Source: Bacteroidota bacterium
GTDB lineage: Bacteria; Bacteroidota; Ignavibacteria; Ignavibacteriales; Ignavibacteriaceae
DNA: 64,000 nucleotides
NCBI GenBank assembly: GCA_023453665.1
Contig: JAEXTA010000065.1
Location: 5,492 to 69,491, forward strand
Direction of reading: 5' to 3'
Shown: positions 18,015-27,168 of the stretch, one piece after another
Layout: each line of letters begins with the position of its first letter
Numbering within the stretch: the stretch's first letter is position 1
The notes under the pieces: generated by a model
Told to the model about the DNA's origin: nothing
What the model saw: the letters and a program-made list of their open reading frames with translations, nothing else
Database searches by the model: none
Program-made: the position numbers and the translations under genes

Positions 18015-18577
18015 AATTCTTTTAATTCATCTTCAGTTAATTCACGTACTTTGCCGGAAGCCAAATCACCGAGCAATATATTTTTTATTCTTACCCGGAT
18101 AAGTCGTAATGTAGGATGACCAATTTTTGCTGTCATCTTTCTAACCTGCCGGTACTTCCCTTCATTTATTATAATTTTTAACCAGCAGTCAGTAATATTT
18201 TTTCTGAATCTGACAGGCGGAATTCTTGATTGAATTGAAACGTCTTTTAAAAGTTCAACTTTTGCGGGAAGAGTATTCCGTCCTTCAATCATTACTCCTG
18301 TCCGCAATTGATTTAATTTTTCTTCATCAGGAATTCCTTCAACCAGCGCCCAATATTCTTTTTCAACCTTTTTTTCCGGATTTAATAATTGATCAGTCAA
18401 TACCTTATCATTTGTAATAATAAGCAAACCCTCGCTGTCCATATCAAGCCTTCCGACAGGATACACATCGTGGGGGAAATTGTAACATTCTTTTAGTGTC
18501 TTTCTATTCAATTTGTCGCTGAACTGCGAAAGAACATTAAAAGGTTTGTGTATGATAAAGTACTTGTAATGACTCAT
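17999..18577 (-). CDS. 23S rRNA pseudouridine synthase, RluE/RsuA family
   Basis: 192 residues. The protein starts directly with the catalytic domain (YFIIHKPFNVLSQFSD) and lacks an S4 domain, as in RluE. The catalytic Asp is D45 in VGRLDMDSEGLLIITND, and the second conserved block is NEGKYRQVRKMTAKIGHPTLRLIR. RluE modifies a single uridine in 23S rRNA in E. coli; the exact site here is inferred. It is convergent with mscL, with the two 3' ends sharing a hairpin. Confidence 0.92.
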   Translation of the reverse strand: MSHYKYFIIHKPFNVLSQFSDKLNRKTLKECYNFPHDVYPVGRLDMDSEGLLIITNDKVLTDQLLNPEKKVEKEYWALVEGIPDEEKLNQLRTGVMIEGRNTLPAKVELLKDVSIQSRIPPVRFRKNITDCWLKIIINEGKYRQVRKMTAKIGHPTLRLIRVRIKNILLGDLASGKVRELTEDELKELKRQP

Positions 18578-18730
18578 TTTTCAATAAAAATATCTGGTGT
18601 TTTAAGGAACAAATACATTTTACCATCGTCTGATTGATGCAATATTACTTTTTATCTATGTTAAGTTTAGTTATTTTGGCGCTGTTAATTTAAGTAAATA
18701 TTAGTCTAATTAACGTTTGGCGGAAGATTC

Positions 18731-18955
18731 ATGTCTTTCAGAGATCAGAAAAAATATCTCGAAACCCTTAAAAAGTACGAAAGTAAATTTAACAGGAAAG
18801 ACCTCGACGACTACAAAATATTTCTGAAAAGAGATAAGGATGAAGAGGAATTCGATACCGTTTCGATGAAAAGACTGAAAGAATTACATGACAAGTATTT
18901 TGTTTCACCCGACAGGTCTAAGCTTGATGCCCTTTTCAAAAAAAAGGAAGAATAA
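18731..18955 (+). CDS. Small charged protein of unknown function
   Basis: 74 residues, very rich in Lys, Asp and Glu and probably helical throughout (FRDQKKYLETLKKYESKFNRKDLDDYKIFLKRDKDEEEFD). No signal peptide. It lies 95 bp upstream of the GT117 gene on the same strand. I do not recognise a family; the compact, charged composition and clean ATG with an upstream ggcggaag site support a real cytoplasmic gene. Confidence 0.6.
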   Translation: MSFRDQKKYLETLKKYESKFNRKDLDDYKIFLKRDKDEEEFDTVSMKRLKELHDKYFVSPDRSKLDALFKKKEE

Positions 18956-19050
18956 AAATATCTTTCTGGTAGATCAAACAAACAACTGCCAAGAGTTAAA
19001 AAAACTATTCACAAAAAATTGAAAAACTTTATATCATTTCAGAGGTATAG

Positions 19051-22026
19051 ATGGATCTTAAACTGCTGAACAGAATTTTTGCTGCTGTTGTTTTTCTAAT
19101 TTCTGCTGTTGTGTTGTTATTAACTGTACAGCCATCGGTTTCGTTCTGGGATTGCGGCGAGTTTATTGCTGCGGGTTACTATTTACAGGTTCCGCATCCA
19201 CCGGGAACGCCTTTCTTTCTTATACTCGGAAGAATTTTTTCAATGATTCCTTTTGTTGAAAACATAGGACTTCGTGTTAATTATATATCAATACTCTCCA
19301 GCGCACTTTCGGTTTTATTCCTTTACCTTATTGCAGTAAAACTAATTGAAAACTACCGCGGTAAAAAATCGGAAAACTTTCTCGATGCCCTCGGAACATA
19401 TGCCGCCGCAGCAATTGGCGCGTTGTCATTTTCATTTAGTGATACATTCTGGTTTAACGGCGTTGAAGCTGAGGTTTATGCGTTCAGTACATTTCTGTTC
19501 GGTGCGGTTGTATGGCTAATGATGCAGTGGCATGAAAGAGCCGATGAAAAGGATAATGAAAAATATTTATTGATGATAGCTTATCTTATAGGTCTTTCAA
19601 CAGGTGTGCATCTTATGAGCGTACTGGCAATTGTCCCTGTTGTTATGATAATTATTTTCAGAAAATATCTTGATGATGAAGCTGCCGTAAAACAAACCGG
19701 ACTGATATTTTTAATTCACGCAGCAATTATTTTGTTCATAGCAATTGTATGGTGGGGCGGAGTAAAAAGCAGCGGACCTCCTTCACCAGAAGAATACCAG
19801 GATTTCGATTCGAAATTTAAAATGGTTATTCTTGGATTAAGTGCAATAATAATGGGGATATTCTGGAGAAAGATTTTCACCAGAAATTCCTTTTATATGC
19901 CGTTGATAATTGGCGGCGTTGCGCTTGCAATAACCTACCCGGGAATAGTTAAATATCTTCCTGAATTAATGACTGTCATCGCAGGCAACAATGTCGTAAT
20001 TGAAATCATTCTGTTAACAGTGATATTTGCTGCTCTGGCCTATGGAGTTTACTACGCAACAAGGGAACAAAAACCCACGCTCCATCTTATTTTTATGTCA
20101 TTCATTTTTGCCTTATTAGGATTTACAACATTTGCAATGGTAATTATCCGTGCAAACCAGGATCCACCAATGAATGAAAACGAACCTAAAACATTTACAG
20201 AATTAGTTTCATACCTTAACAGAGAGCAATACGGCGACTTTCCAACATTCAAAAGAAGATTCGCAACAGAACCACACCAGATGGTAGTTTACAACAACTA
20301 CTCAAGTGATCTTGATTTCTTCTATTCATACCAGATGAACCACATGATGACACGTTATCTGTTGTGGAATTATGCCGGCAGAGAAGGATGGGCTCAGGAT
20401 GATGGTGTTAATGTTGCGCCGTTCAACGGAATAGCAAATTATTTTGGTAAACTCATTTACATTAAGTTCGACGGTGAAGCAAAAGATTCATTATTCGGAA
20501 TTCCTTTTCTTATAGGGATACTTGGAATTTATTTCCAGTTCAGAAAAGACTGGAAGATGGGTGCTGTCTTTATGATTATGTTTATCCTGATGGGATATCT
20601 CACCGCCTTTTATCAGAACCAGCAGCAGCCTCAGCCAAGAGAACGTGATTACTTTTATGTCGGCGCATTCTTTGTCTTTTCAATATGGATCGCAATTGGT
20701 GTAAGAGGTTTAGCTGATAAAGTCCAGGAATTATTGAAAGAAGGTGCTTTAAGAAACGCAGCCGTCGGCGGTGTATTTGCACTTATGATAATCTTTATTC
20801 CGGTTAAAATGTTAATGGCTAATTATCATACTCATGATAGAAGCCGTAACTGGGTTCCATGGGATTATTCATACAACCTGCTTCAGAGCTGTGCCCCGAA
20901 TGCAGTTCTGTTTACAAATGGTGATAATGACACATTCCCGCTATGGTATCTCCAGGATGTTGAGGGTGTACGCCGTGATGTAAAGATTGCAAATCTTAGT
21001 CTTCTCAATACACAATGGTATATAAGACAACTAAAGAATGTAGATCCATATAATGTTGGTACCATTAAGATGAGGTTGTCGGATGCGCAAATTGCTCAGA
21101 TACAACCTATAAGATGGGATCCTAAAGATGTGACTATCTCAGCACCCAAAGGCGGAACCGGAACAGCAAATGATGTATTCCAGCAATACAATATTTCTGA
21201 TTCTTCAGTAATCAACCAGGGCAGTATTACTTTCCGGATGAACAATACATTAACATTCGGCGATGTAAAAGCTATTCGTGTTCAGGATATTATGGTTAAA
21301 GAGATTATTGAAGCGAATGCATGGGAAAGACCAATATATTTTGCTGTAACATGTTCTGAAGACAGTAAAATTGGAATGAGCGATTATTTAAGAATGGAAG
21401 GAATGGCTCTAAGATTTGTTCCTGAAAAAAGAAAACCTGGAGTTGAGTTTGTAAATGCGGATATACTCAGCCGTCAACTGAATGAAAACCCCGGTTACAG
21501 CAAATCATTCGAGCCCGGATTTAAATTCCGCGGATTAAATGATTCAACTATTTTCTTTGATGAAAATCACAGAAGAATGACTCAGAATTATCGTAATGCT
21601 TTTATTCGCCTCGCTATTTATTATGTGAATACAGGGAAGAATGATCTTGCGATTCAATCACTTGACAGAATGGAAAAAGTTATGCCGCGCAGCATTAACC
21701 CGATGGAACTCGGTTTAATGTTTGAACTGGCAAATATTTATTTCAATGCCCGCGGAAATGAACAGTATAAAGAACTTGCATATGAACTTGAAAAGAAAGC
21801 GTTGCACGAACTTGATGTTAATCCCGGTGATGTTCAATCCTACTATAATCCTTACCGCATTCTTATTGAAACTTATGAGAACCTGAATGAATATCGTAAG
21901 TCAATGGAAATATGGCAGCGTATAGGGGCAATATATCCCAATGATCCTAATGTAAAGGCCAATGTAGACAAGTTTAAACAGCTTGCCGATCAGCAGGATA
22001 GCATTTCAAAGGCTAACAACAAATGA
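19051..22026 (+). CDS. DUF2723 / GT117-type membrane glycosyltransferase-like protein with TPR tail
   Basis: 991 residues. The N-terminus carries the DUF2723 signature FWDCGEFIAAGYYLQVPHPPG near residue 32, followed by about a dozen membrane helices to about residue 600. The rest is a soluble periplasmic part ending in TPR-like helices (about 830-985). DUF2723/TMEM260-like proteins are now grouped as GT117 and thought to transfer sugar from a lipid donor to exported proteins. The acidic pair D and E in DCGE is the likely catalytic region. Followed by a strong intrinsic terminator and a GT9 gene, which fits a role in cell-surface glycosylation. Confidence 0.88.
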   Translation: MDLKLLNRIFAAVVFLISAVVLLLTVQPSVSFWDCGEFIAAGYYLQVPHPPGTPFFLILGRIFSMIPFVENIGLRVNYISILSSALSVLFLYLIAVKLIENYRGKKSENFLDALGTYAAAAIGALSFSFSDTFWFNGVEAEVYAFSTFLFGAVVWLMMQWHERADEKDNEKYLLMIAYLIGLSTGVHLMSVLAIVPVVMIIIFRKYLDDEAAVKQTGLIFLIHAAIILFIAIVWWGGVKSSGPPSPEEYQDFDSKFKMVILGLSAIIMGIFWRKIFTRNSFYMPLIIGGVALAITYPGIVKYLPELMTVIAGNNVVIEIILLTVIFAALAYGVYYATREQKPTLHLIFMSFIFALLGFTTFAMVIIRANQDPPMNENEPKTFTELVSYLNREQYGDFPTFKRRFATEPHQMVVYNNYSSDLDFFYSYQMNHMMTRYLLWNYAGREGWAQDDGVNVAPFNGIANYFGKLIYIKFDGEAKDSLFGIPFLIGILGIYFQFRKDWKMGAVFMIMFILMGYLTAFYQNQQQPQPRERDYFYVGAFFVFSIWIAIGVRGLADKVQELLKEGALRNAAVGGVFALMIIFIPVKMLMANYHTHDRSRNWVPWDYSYNLLQSCAPNAVLFTNGDNDTFPLWYLQDVEGVRRDVKIANLSLLNTQWYIRQLKNVDPYNVGTIKMRLSDAQIAQIQPIRWDPKDVTISAPKGGTGTANDVFQQYNISDSSVINQGSITFRMNNTLTFGDVKAIRVQDIMVKEIIEANAWERPIYFAVTCSEDSKIGMSDYLRMEGMALRFVPEKRKPGVEFVNADILSRQLNENPGYSKSFEPGFKFRGLNDSTIFFDENHRRMTQNYRNAFIRLAIYYVNTGKNDLAIQSLDRMEKVMPRSINPMELGLMFELANIYFNARGNEQYKELAYELEKKALHELDVNPGDVQSYYNPYRILIETYENLNEYRKSMEIWQRIGAIYPNDPNVKANVDKFKQLADQQDSISKANNK

Positions 22027-22066
22027 TGAATTAATGCAAAAAATTTATCAAATAATACTTTTTACA

Positions 22067-22095
22067 AATAAGCGGTGTATGCCGCTTATTTTTTT
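22067..22095 (+). terminator. Intrinsic terminator of the GT117 gene
   Basis: A 9-bp stem (aataagcgg / ccgcttatt) with a 6-nt loop is followed by a run of T. It sits immediately upstream of the GT9 gene, so a GT9 start before 22108 would lie inside the hairpin. Confidence 0.85.
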
Positions 22096-22107
22096 ACCGG
22101 AAGAATT

Positions 22108-23169
22108 ATGAAAATCCTGGTGCTGGCTTTATCAGGCATTGGTGATGCGATTATGTTCACGCCTTCTTTATCTCTGATCAAAAAAAATTATCCTGATGCT
22201 GAGATTGATGCACTTGTGATGATCAACGGAGTAAAAGAAATTTATGAACGTAACCCATCTATAAGTAAAGTCATCTATTTTAATTTTATAAAAGAAGGTG
22301 CTTTAAATTCATTAAAGTTTATTCTTTCATTACGGGGAAAGTATGATGTGACAATAAACGTTTATCCTTCAAACAGAAAGGAGTACAACGTCATCAACTT
22401 TCTTATCGGGGCAAAACAAAAAGCCGCTGTCGAATATTTACGAATGAACGCAGCTAATCTGGGCTGGCTGAATAATGTTACAATTAAAGAAAACGACTCG
22501 CTTCATAATGTTGAAGAGAATATTCTTCTTGTTGAAAAACTATTAAACAAAAAATTTAATGAACGACCAGGACTTCAAATATTTTTTACAAAAGATGATG
22601 AAGAATATGCCGCCGAATACCTGAAACATTCAGGTATAAATAAAGAAGAACTAGTAATTGGTTTTCATCCCGGTTGTGCAACTTTAAAAAATCATATTAA
22701 AAGAAGATGGGAACCGGAAAAATTTTCTGAACTGGGCAGAAGATTAATAAAAGAATACAACTCAAGGATATTAATATTTGGCGGACAGGAAGAAACCGAA
22801 CTTAAGCATCTGGTTGCAGAGGGGATTAATTCTGAAAAAGTTCATGTTATTAGGACTGATAATCTCATCCATAGTGCAGCAGTAATGAAGCGATGTGATC
22901 TTTTCATTACAAACGATTCAAGTCTTATGCACATTTCATCTGCATTAGGTTTAAAAGTAATAGCTATAATTGGTCCCACAAACACAGACTATATTCATCC
23001 CTGGAATACTGAACATAAAATTGTTTCACTCAATCTTGAATGCGCTCCGTGTTTTTATTATTCCCCCAAACCATTAATGTGTTCACGAACTGACGTTCAG
23101 TTTAAGTGTATAAAAGAACTTACCCCTGAAATGGTTTTTAAAACCACACAATTATTCTTGAATAAATAG
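22108..23169 (+). CDS. Glycosyltransferase family 9 (heptosyltransferase-like)
   Basis: 353 residues from the ATG at 22108 (MKILVLALSGIGDAIMFTPSL), preceded by ccggaaga. It has the two-domain GT-B fold typical of GT9: an N-terminal nucleotide-fold start with GIGDAIM, and the C-terminal donor-binding block NDSSLMHISSALGLKVIAII, GPTNTDY. GT9 enzymes add heptose or related sugars to lipopolysaccharide core in the cytoplasm. A Cys cluster (CAPCFYYSPKPLMCS) near the C-terminus is common in this family. Neighbouring GT117 gene suggests envelope glycan synthesis. Confidence 0.92.
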   Translation: MKILVLALSGIGDAIMFTPSLSLIKKNYPDAEIDALVMINGVKEIYERNPSISKVIYFNFIKEGALNSLKFILSLRGKYDVTINVYPSNRKEYNVINFLIGAKQKAAVEYLRMNAANLGWLNNVTIKENDSLHNVEENILLVEKLLNKKFNERPGLQIFFTKDDEEYAAEYLKHSGINKEELVIGFHPGCATLKNHIKRRWEPEKFSELGRRLIKEYNSRILIFGGQEETELKHLVAEGINSEKVHVIRTDNLIHSAAVMKRCDLFITNDSSLMHISSALGLKVIAIIGPTNTDYIHPWNTEHKIVSLNLECAPCFYYSPKPLMCSRTDVQFKCIKELTPEMVFKTTQLFLNK

Positions 23170-23247
23170 AACAAATAATCTATTCCCAGCACACACTTTC
23201 TTTAATAAATTTTTACTGAAAATTATGTGAAGAAAGGAAATGATGTT

Positions 23248-24489
23248 ATGAAGGTCCTATTGCTATTTCTATTCAGCATAAACATTATAAATGCTCAATG
23301 GACAAAAATTGATTTACCGAACACAACAACTGCTCAATCATTCTTTGTTGATGGAAACACACTGTATGTAGGTGGAGATAATAAACTCTACTACTCAACC
23401 AATGGTTCTGATTGGAATGAAACATCAGTTATAGGAGAACTTTATGAAGGAGTAACAGCTTTAATAAAAATTAACAACAGAATTTTTGTAGGAAGTTTTA
23501 CTCACGGTGTATATGAAAGCACTGACAACGGAAATAGCTGGATACACAGATCAACGGGGCTTCCTGCAGAAGGCGGACAAAAAATTGATGACTTTGCTGT
23601 AAGAGGAAATTATCTATACGCGGCAACTCTCGGCGAAGGAGTTTTTGTACTTGATCTGAATAACCCGGTTCAATGGAGTGCGTTTCGTACCGGACTCGAT
23701 TTTGGAGTTGAGTGGACAGTCAACTCAATCTATAATTTTAACAATAACCTTATAGTCGGAGCCGGTGCAAATGCAAGTATGCAGATAAATTCTTTAGGTT
23801 CAAATGTGTGGAAACGTTACCCGTTTGATATCTTTAATGAAGAGATAAACTCCCTGCTTTCAATTACAAGTTTAAATGGTGTTTTACATGCGGCAAGTCA
23901 CCAGGCAATTTACAGAAGCACAAACGGCGGAACTATGTGGGAAAAATTTAATCCCGGGGTTGGTATTATCGGTCAGACTTATTTTACAAAACAGGGCGAG
24001 ACACTTTTCGTCAATCTTGCTAAAGTCGGAAGGAACTACATATTTAAATCAACAAACAATGGTATTAACTGGGATTTGTTTGATGAGGTTCGTTCTTCAA
24101 CGGCAAACGCAATAGAATATTTTAACGACAGGATTTATTCAGGAAGGTTTGATGGCTTGTGGTATTATCCGTTAACACCAACAGACGTAGAGCCAGATCC
24201 AATCCTACCCGAAAAGTTAATACTTGAACAAAATTATCCGAACCCGTTTAATCCGTCAACTAAAATTCGTTACATCGTAGGGGACGCATATTATGCGTCC
24301 CCCGCATTAGTTACGTTAAAGGTATATAATATTTTAGGAAATGAAATTGTAACACTCATAAATGAAAACAAATCGGCAGGAGTATATGAAATAGATTTTA
24401 ATGCTGAGGGGTTTACCAGCGGAATATATCTTTATAAGCTGAACGTAAACGGCTATACTATTACAAAAAAAATGACATTACTTAAATAG
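23248..24489 (+). CDS. T9SS protein with YCF48/BNR-like beta-propeller and palindrome-encoded insert
   Basis: Start set at 23248 (MKVLLLFLFSINIINAQ) with gaaaggaaatg just upstream; the longer frame begins with GTG. About 320 residues form propeller blades with BNR/Asp-box-like motifs (STDNGNSWIHRSTGLP, STNGGTMW, STNNGINW). The C-terminus is a T9SS sorting domain (NYPNPFNPSTKIRY ... TSGIYLYKL). Between the first two sorting-domain strands it carries VGDAYYASP, encoded by a perfect palindrome at 24280-24302. Secreted, surface attached. The propeller type does not by itself indicate sialidase activity. Confidence 0.88.
   Translation: MKVLLLFLFSINIINAQWTKIDLPNTTTAQSFFVDGNTLYVGGDNKLYYSTNGSDWNETSVIGELYEGVTALIKINNRIFVGSFTHGVYESTDNGNSWIHRSTGLPAEGGQKIDDFAVRGNYLYAATLGEGVFVLDLNNPVQWSAFRTGLDFGVEWTVNSIYNFNNNLIVGAGANASMQINSLGSNVWKRYPFDIFNEEINSLLSITSLNGVLHAASHQAIYRSTNGGTMWEKFNPGVGIIGQTYFTKQGETLFVNLAKVGRNYIFKSTNNGINWDLFDEVRSSTANAIEYFNDRIYSGRFDGLWYYPLTPTDVEPDPILPEKLILEQNYPNPFNPSTKIRYIVGDAYYASPALVTLKVYNILGNEIVTLINENKSAGVYEIDFNAEGFTSGIYLYKLNVNGYTITKKMTLLK
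24280..24302 (+). repeat. Palindromic element inside a coding region (copy 1)
   Basis: Arms ggggacgcata (24280-24290) and tatgcgtcccc (24292-24302) are perfect inverted repeats around one base. The element is translated in frame as part of VGDAYYASP. The same element, in the same orientation and reading frame, sits at 58272-58294 in another T9SS gene. Confidence 0.95.
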
Positions 24490-24500
24490 ATTAAAAAGGT

Positions 24501-24562
24501 AGCCGCAGACATTAACCTGCGAAAAACGCTGAGTCTCACATCAATTGCCTGCGGCTGATTTT
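24501..24562. terminator. Bidirectional terminator-like hairpin
   Basis: Arms agccgcag (24501-24508) and ctgcggct (24549-24556) are separated by about 40 nt and followed by a T-rich run on the plus strand and preceded by A-rich sequence. It lies between convergent genes. Confidence 0.55.
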
Positions 24563-24568
24563 TTAAAA

Positions 24569-24775
24569 CTAAACTTTAATCTTCTCAGTTTTAATTTTTG
24601 TTTTGGTAGAAATACCAAGCAGTGTATAAGCCGGGCAAAAATTCATTAAAGCAGTAAACAGCGGAACAATTCCAACCAGTCCCCACCAACTCTGAAAAAA
24701 TATACCCGCGAGAATTACAGTGACTCCTATAACAATTCTGATAATTTTATCCGCACCCCCAACATTTGTATTCAT
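24569..24775 (-). CDS. DUF2892 small membrane protein
   Basis: 68 residues with the family pattern MNTNVGGADKIIRIVIGVTVILAG, two membrane helices, and the FCPAYTLLGIST motif at the C-terminal end. This is the YgaP-like DUF2892 (inner membrane) family, sometimes fused to rhodanese domains; here it stands alone. The conserved Cys after the second helix (FCPAYTLLG) is present. Role not established. Confidence 0.9.
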   Translation of the reverse strand: MNTNVGGADKIIRIVIGVTVILAGIFFQSWWGLVGIVPLFTALMNFCPAYTLLGISTKTKIKTEKIKV

Positions 24776-24979
24776 AACTTTCTCCTGTATAAATATTAAA
24801 CATGATTTGCGTAGTCAGTCTTATGGATTAATTCATATGACCTTTCTACATGTGATTCATTAGTTAACTGATTATTTGATTCAGGACATGGATATAAGAT
24901 TCAACAGGTAAGATTTTTAAGATACAGAAAAAATGAAAGCTGTCCTGGTCTGGTTTTTACCAAGACAGCTTGAATAAAT

Positions 24980-25465
24980 TTATTTGGATTCTTTCTGCTC
25001 CATTTGAGCCCAGGGATTATTGTCGGTATTCCACATTTCTACTTTTATTTTTAGTGAGCCATCACTTTGAATTTCCCAGATAGTGATGTACTTGCCATTA
25101 TCCGGCCAGGATTCAACTCCGGGACCCGACATATCCATATCATAGTTACCAATTTCAATTGCAAGATTGCCCTGTAAAATAATGTCAGTCGTTTTGATAT
25201 TAAAAGATTTTACCTTCCAACCCATCTTCATATTTTCCTCACCCTGTTTTTTGACAGCGTCAATTCCGCGGATTGAGCCCTGATAACTTGGTAATGAAAT
25301 AATATCATCGGTATAAAAAGTCATCATCTTGGTCATGTCATCGGCAAGCATAGCCTGAACCAATTCTTTGTTCATTGCATCTACTTTTGCGCGTATTTCA
25401 CTTTCGCTTTGAGCGAATAAAATAGTTCCGAACAGAACAACAAAAACTATTAATAGTTTTTTCAT
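24980..25465 (-). CDS. Exported SnoaL/DUF4440-like protein (NTF2 fold)
   Basis: 161 residues with signal peptide MKKLLIVFVVLFGTILFAQ. The mature part follows the SnoaL-like/DUF4440 pattern: an N-terminal helix, MLADDMTKMMTFYTDDIISLPSY, GIDAVKK and a C-terminal beta sheet ending LKIKVEMWNTDNNP. Such proteins are small cone-shaped binding or isomerase-like folds; no catalytic assignment can be made. Exported rather than cytoplasmic. Monocistronic on the minus strand. Confidence 0.85.
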   Translation of the reverse strand: MKKLLIVFVVLFGTILFAQSESEIRAKVDAMNKELVQAMLADDMTKMMTFYTDDIISLPSYQGSIRGIDAVKKQGEENMKMGWKVKSFNIKTTDIILQGNLAIEIGNYDMDMSGPGVESWPDNGKYITIWEIQSDGSLKIKVEMWNTDNNPWAQMEQKESK

Positions 25466-25548
25466 ATTGACTCCTGGTGATTTTTAATGGTTAATTGTTT
25501 GAAGCTGTATAAAGTTAATAAAGAGAATGACAAAAGAACAATAGAACT

Positions 25549-26079
25549 TTAAATAATTATATTACTTTTCAGATAAGAAATGATATCGTCAATATTCTCA
25601 AAACATTTCACCAGCCCGGTTTTTCTTTTTTCAGATTTAATTTGAACTTCCATTATCTCAACAATTTGTTTCCACATAGTTGAATGACAAACCACAGGTT
25701 TAACCCGCAAAATACTTTTGTTCATCAATTCCCAAACTGCTGCAAGTTCAAGAAGTGTTCCCGTTCCGCCATTAAGAATTACAAAACCATCAGCTAGTTT
25801 TGTTAGTGTTTGAATTCTTTCGAACAGGTTTTCACACACAATATTATTTGTCAGGAATTTATTTGGAACAGATTTCCAATCTTTAATTGTAACGCCAACA
25901 GCTTCTCCACCAGCTTCACCAGAACCTTTGGATACTGCTTCCATAATTCCTGAATAACCTCCTGTACAGACAGAAAAATTATTTTGTGCGAGAAGTCTAC
26001 CTAATTCATAAGCGATTGAATATTCATCATCGCCTTGCTTTGGAATTGAGCTGCCGAAAATTGTGATTGTTTTATTCAT
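25549..26079 (-). CDS. LOG-like family protein (Rossmann-fold, possible nucleoside 5'-monophosphate phosphoribohydrolase)
   Basis: Start at 26079 (MNKTITIFGSS) is preferred over an ATG three codons earlier. 176 residues with the LOG/TIGR00725 pattern: TITIFGSSIP, the Gly-rich TGGYSGIMEAVSKG segment and the GGTGTLLELAAVWELM motif, in which the Glu is the conserved catalytic-type residue. Related LOG proteins release cytokinin-like bases from nucleoside monophosphates; other members are molybdenum-cofactor-carrier-like. Substrate here not determined. Cytoplasmic. Confidence 0.88.
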   Translation of the reverse strand: MNKTITIFGSSIPKQGDDEYSIAYELGRLLAQNNFSVCTGGYSGIMEAVSKGSGEAGGEAVGVTIKDWKSVPNKFLTNNIVCENLFERIQTLTKLADGFVILNGGTGTLLELAAVWELMNKSILRVKPVVCHSTMWKQIVEIMEVQIKSEKRKTGLVKCFENIDDIISYLKSNIII

Positions 26080-26393
26080 AAATATCATGATAACTACAAA
26101 TTAATTTACTAAAGAAAAGGCCATAATGATTTTTTTGCGGATAATGTTGTGAATTTAATTGTTTCAAAAATTTCCAATCGACAACATTTTGTGATTGACA
26201 AATAACCAGAAGAAGTCAATACTTTTTTTAACATTGACGTTTGATTTTTGTTGGCTTAAGTTAAATCTGTGAAATATGATTGGGTAGAAATGGGTATTAG
26301 AAAAAGAATCCGATTCGGCGGGTTCAGAAAATCTGAATACTGCAAAGTAAAGTCGCATACCAATATCATTATTCAAGAGTTTAAGGTATTTTT

Positions 26394-27167
26394 ATGAAAA
26401 AGATATTTCTTATAATCTTATCATTGTTTTTTCTGACCTGTAATGATAACAACAACCCAATCAAGCCGCCGGATAGATACGGGACCAAAATTCCCCCCAT
26501 CACGCAGCAAATCTTAAACTAATATTATTCGGACGCTGCGTATATAGTTTATACGGACTTAATAACCGACAGTGTTTTAAAACCAATCCAGGGAAACCTT
26601 AATCTGGATGCCATCTGGAGTATATATGAAGATTTTATTCTTATCCACAAAAACAGTGACCTTTTGGGTGATACATTTATAAAACATTTTTTGCGTGCAA
26701 CAAACATTCAATCGTTTGAGATGTATAATATTTTCGCAAAAGCAGACACATCGAAATCCTGGCTTCAGAGAATAATTGAGGGTTATCAGGATACAGGATT
26801 GGAGTCTATTGACTCTGTATTAGTGGCATATAATCTATATATCAATCCCCGTTTAACGCCTGCCTTTGATGGTGGAATCCACCTCTCGATTTCATCAAGA
26901 GTGCCTCATAATAATTTTGCACTCTCTAATAAAATTATGGATTCCGGAGAATTTATTTATGTCTCTCCTAATGGTCTATTTGGAGATTCAGGATCTATAT
27001 CATTTAAGAAAATAAATAATCTTAGAGTATATACTTATCGCATTGGCTGGGGCGATTGCGAAGCTGGCTGCCTCAATAATCACTATTGGGAAGTGGCTGT
27101 CGATCTAAATAATAATGTGTCATTACTTAATGAATATGGCGCTGATCTTTTGCCATCCGGAGATTAA
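26394..27167 (+). pseudogene. Lipoprotein gene interrupted by an in-frame TAA
   Basis: The ATG at 26394 starts a clear lipoprotein (MKKIFLIILSLFFLTC, lipobox Cys16) whose frame hits TAA at 26520-26522 (codon 43). The same frame then stays open for about 214 codons to 27167. That second part includes the segment RIGWGDCEAGCLNNHYWEVAVD, a W-GDC-GC-HYW pattern I associate with Bacteroidota lipoproteins. One ~257-residue lipoprotein split by a single stop is the simplest reading; translation of the second part could otherwise begin only from a TTG near 26664, without any export signal. The next gene starts 1 bp after its stop. Confidence 0.8.
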
Positions 27168-27168
27168 A

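Noticed and set aside
26164..26376. 70-residue minus-strand ORF
   Set aside because: It occupies the promoter side of the interrupted lipoprotein, has no domain or ribosome binding site, and no signal.
26520..26522. Genome-wide reassignment of TAA
   Set aside because: Other genes, such as sucrose-phosphate synthase and sucrose synthase, end properly at TAA with no conserved continuation, so reassignment is not supported.
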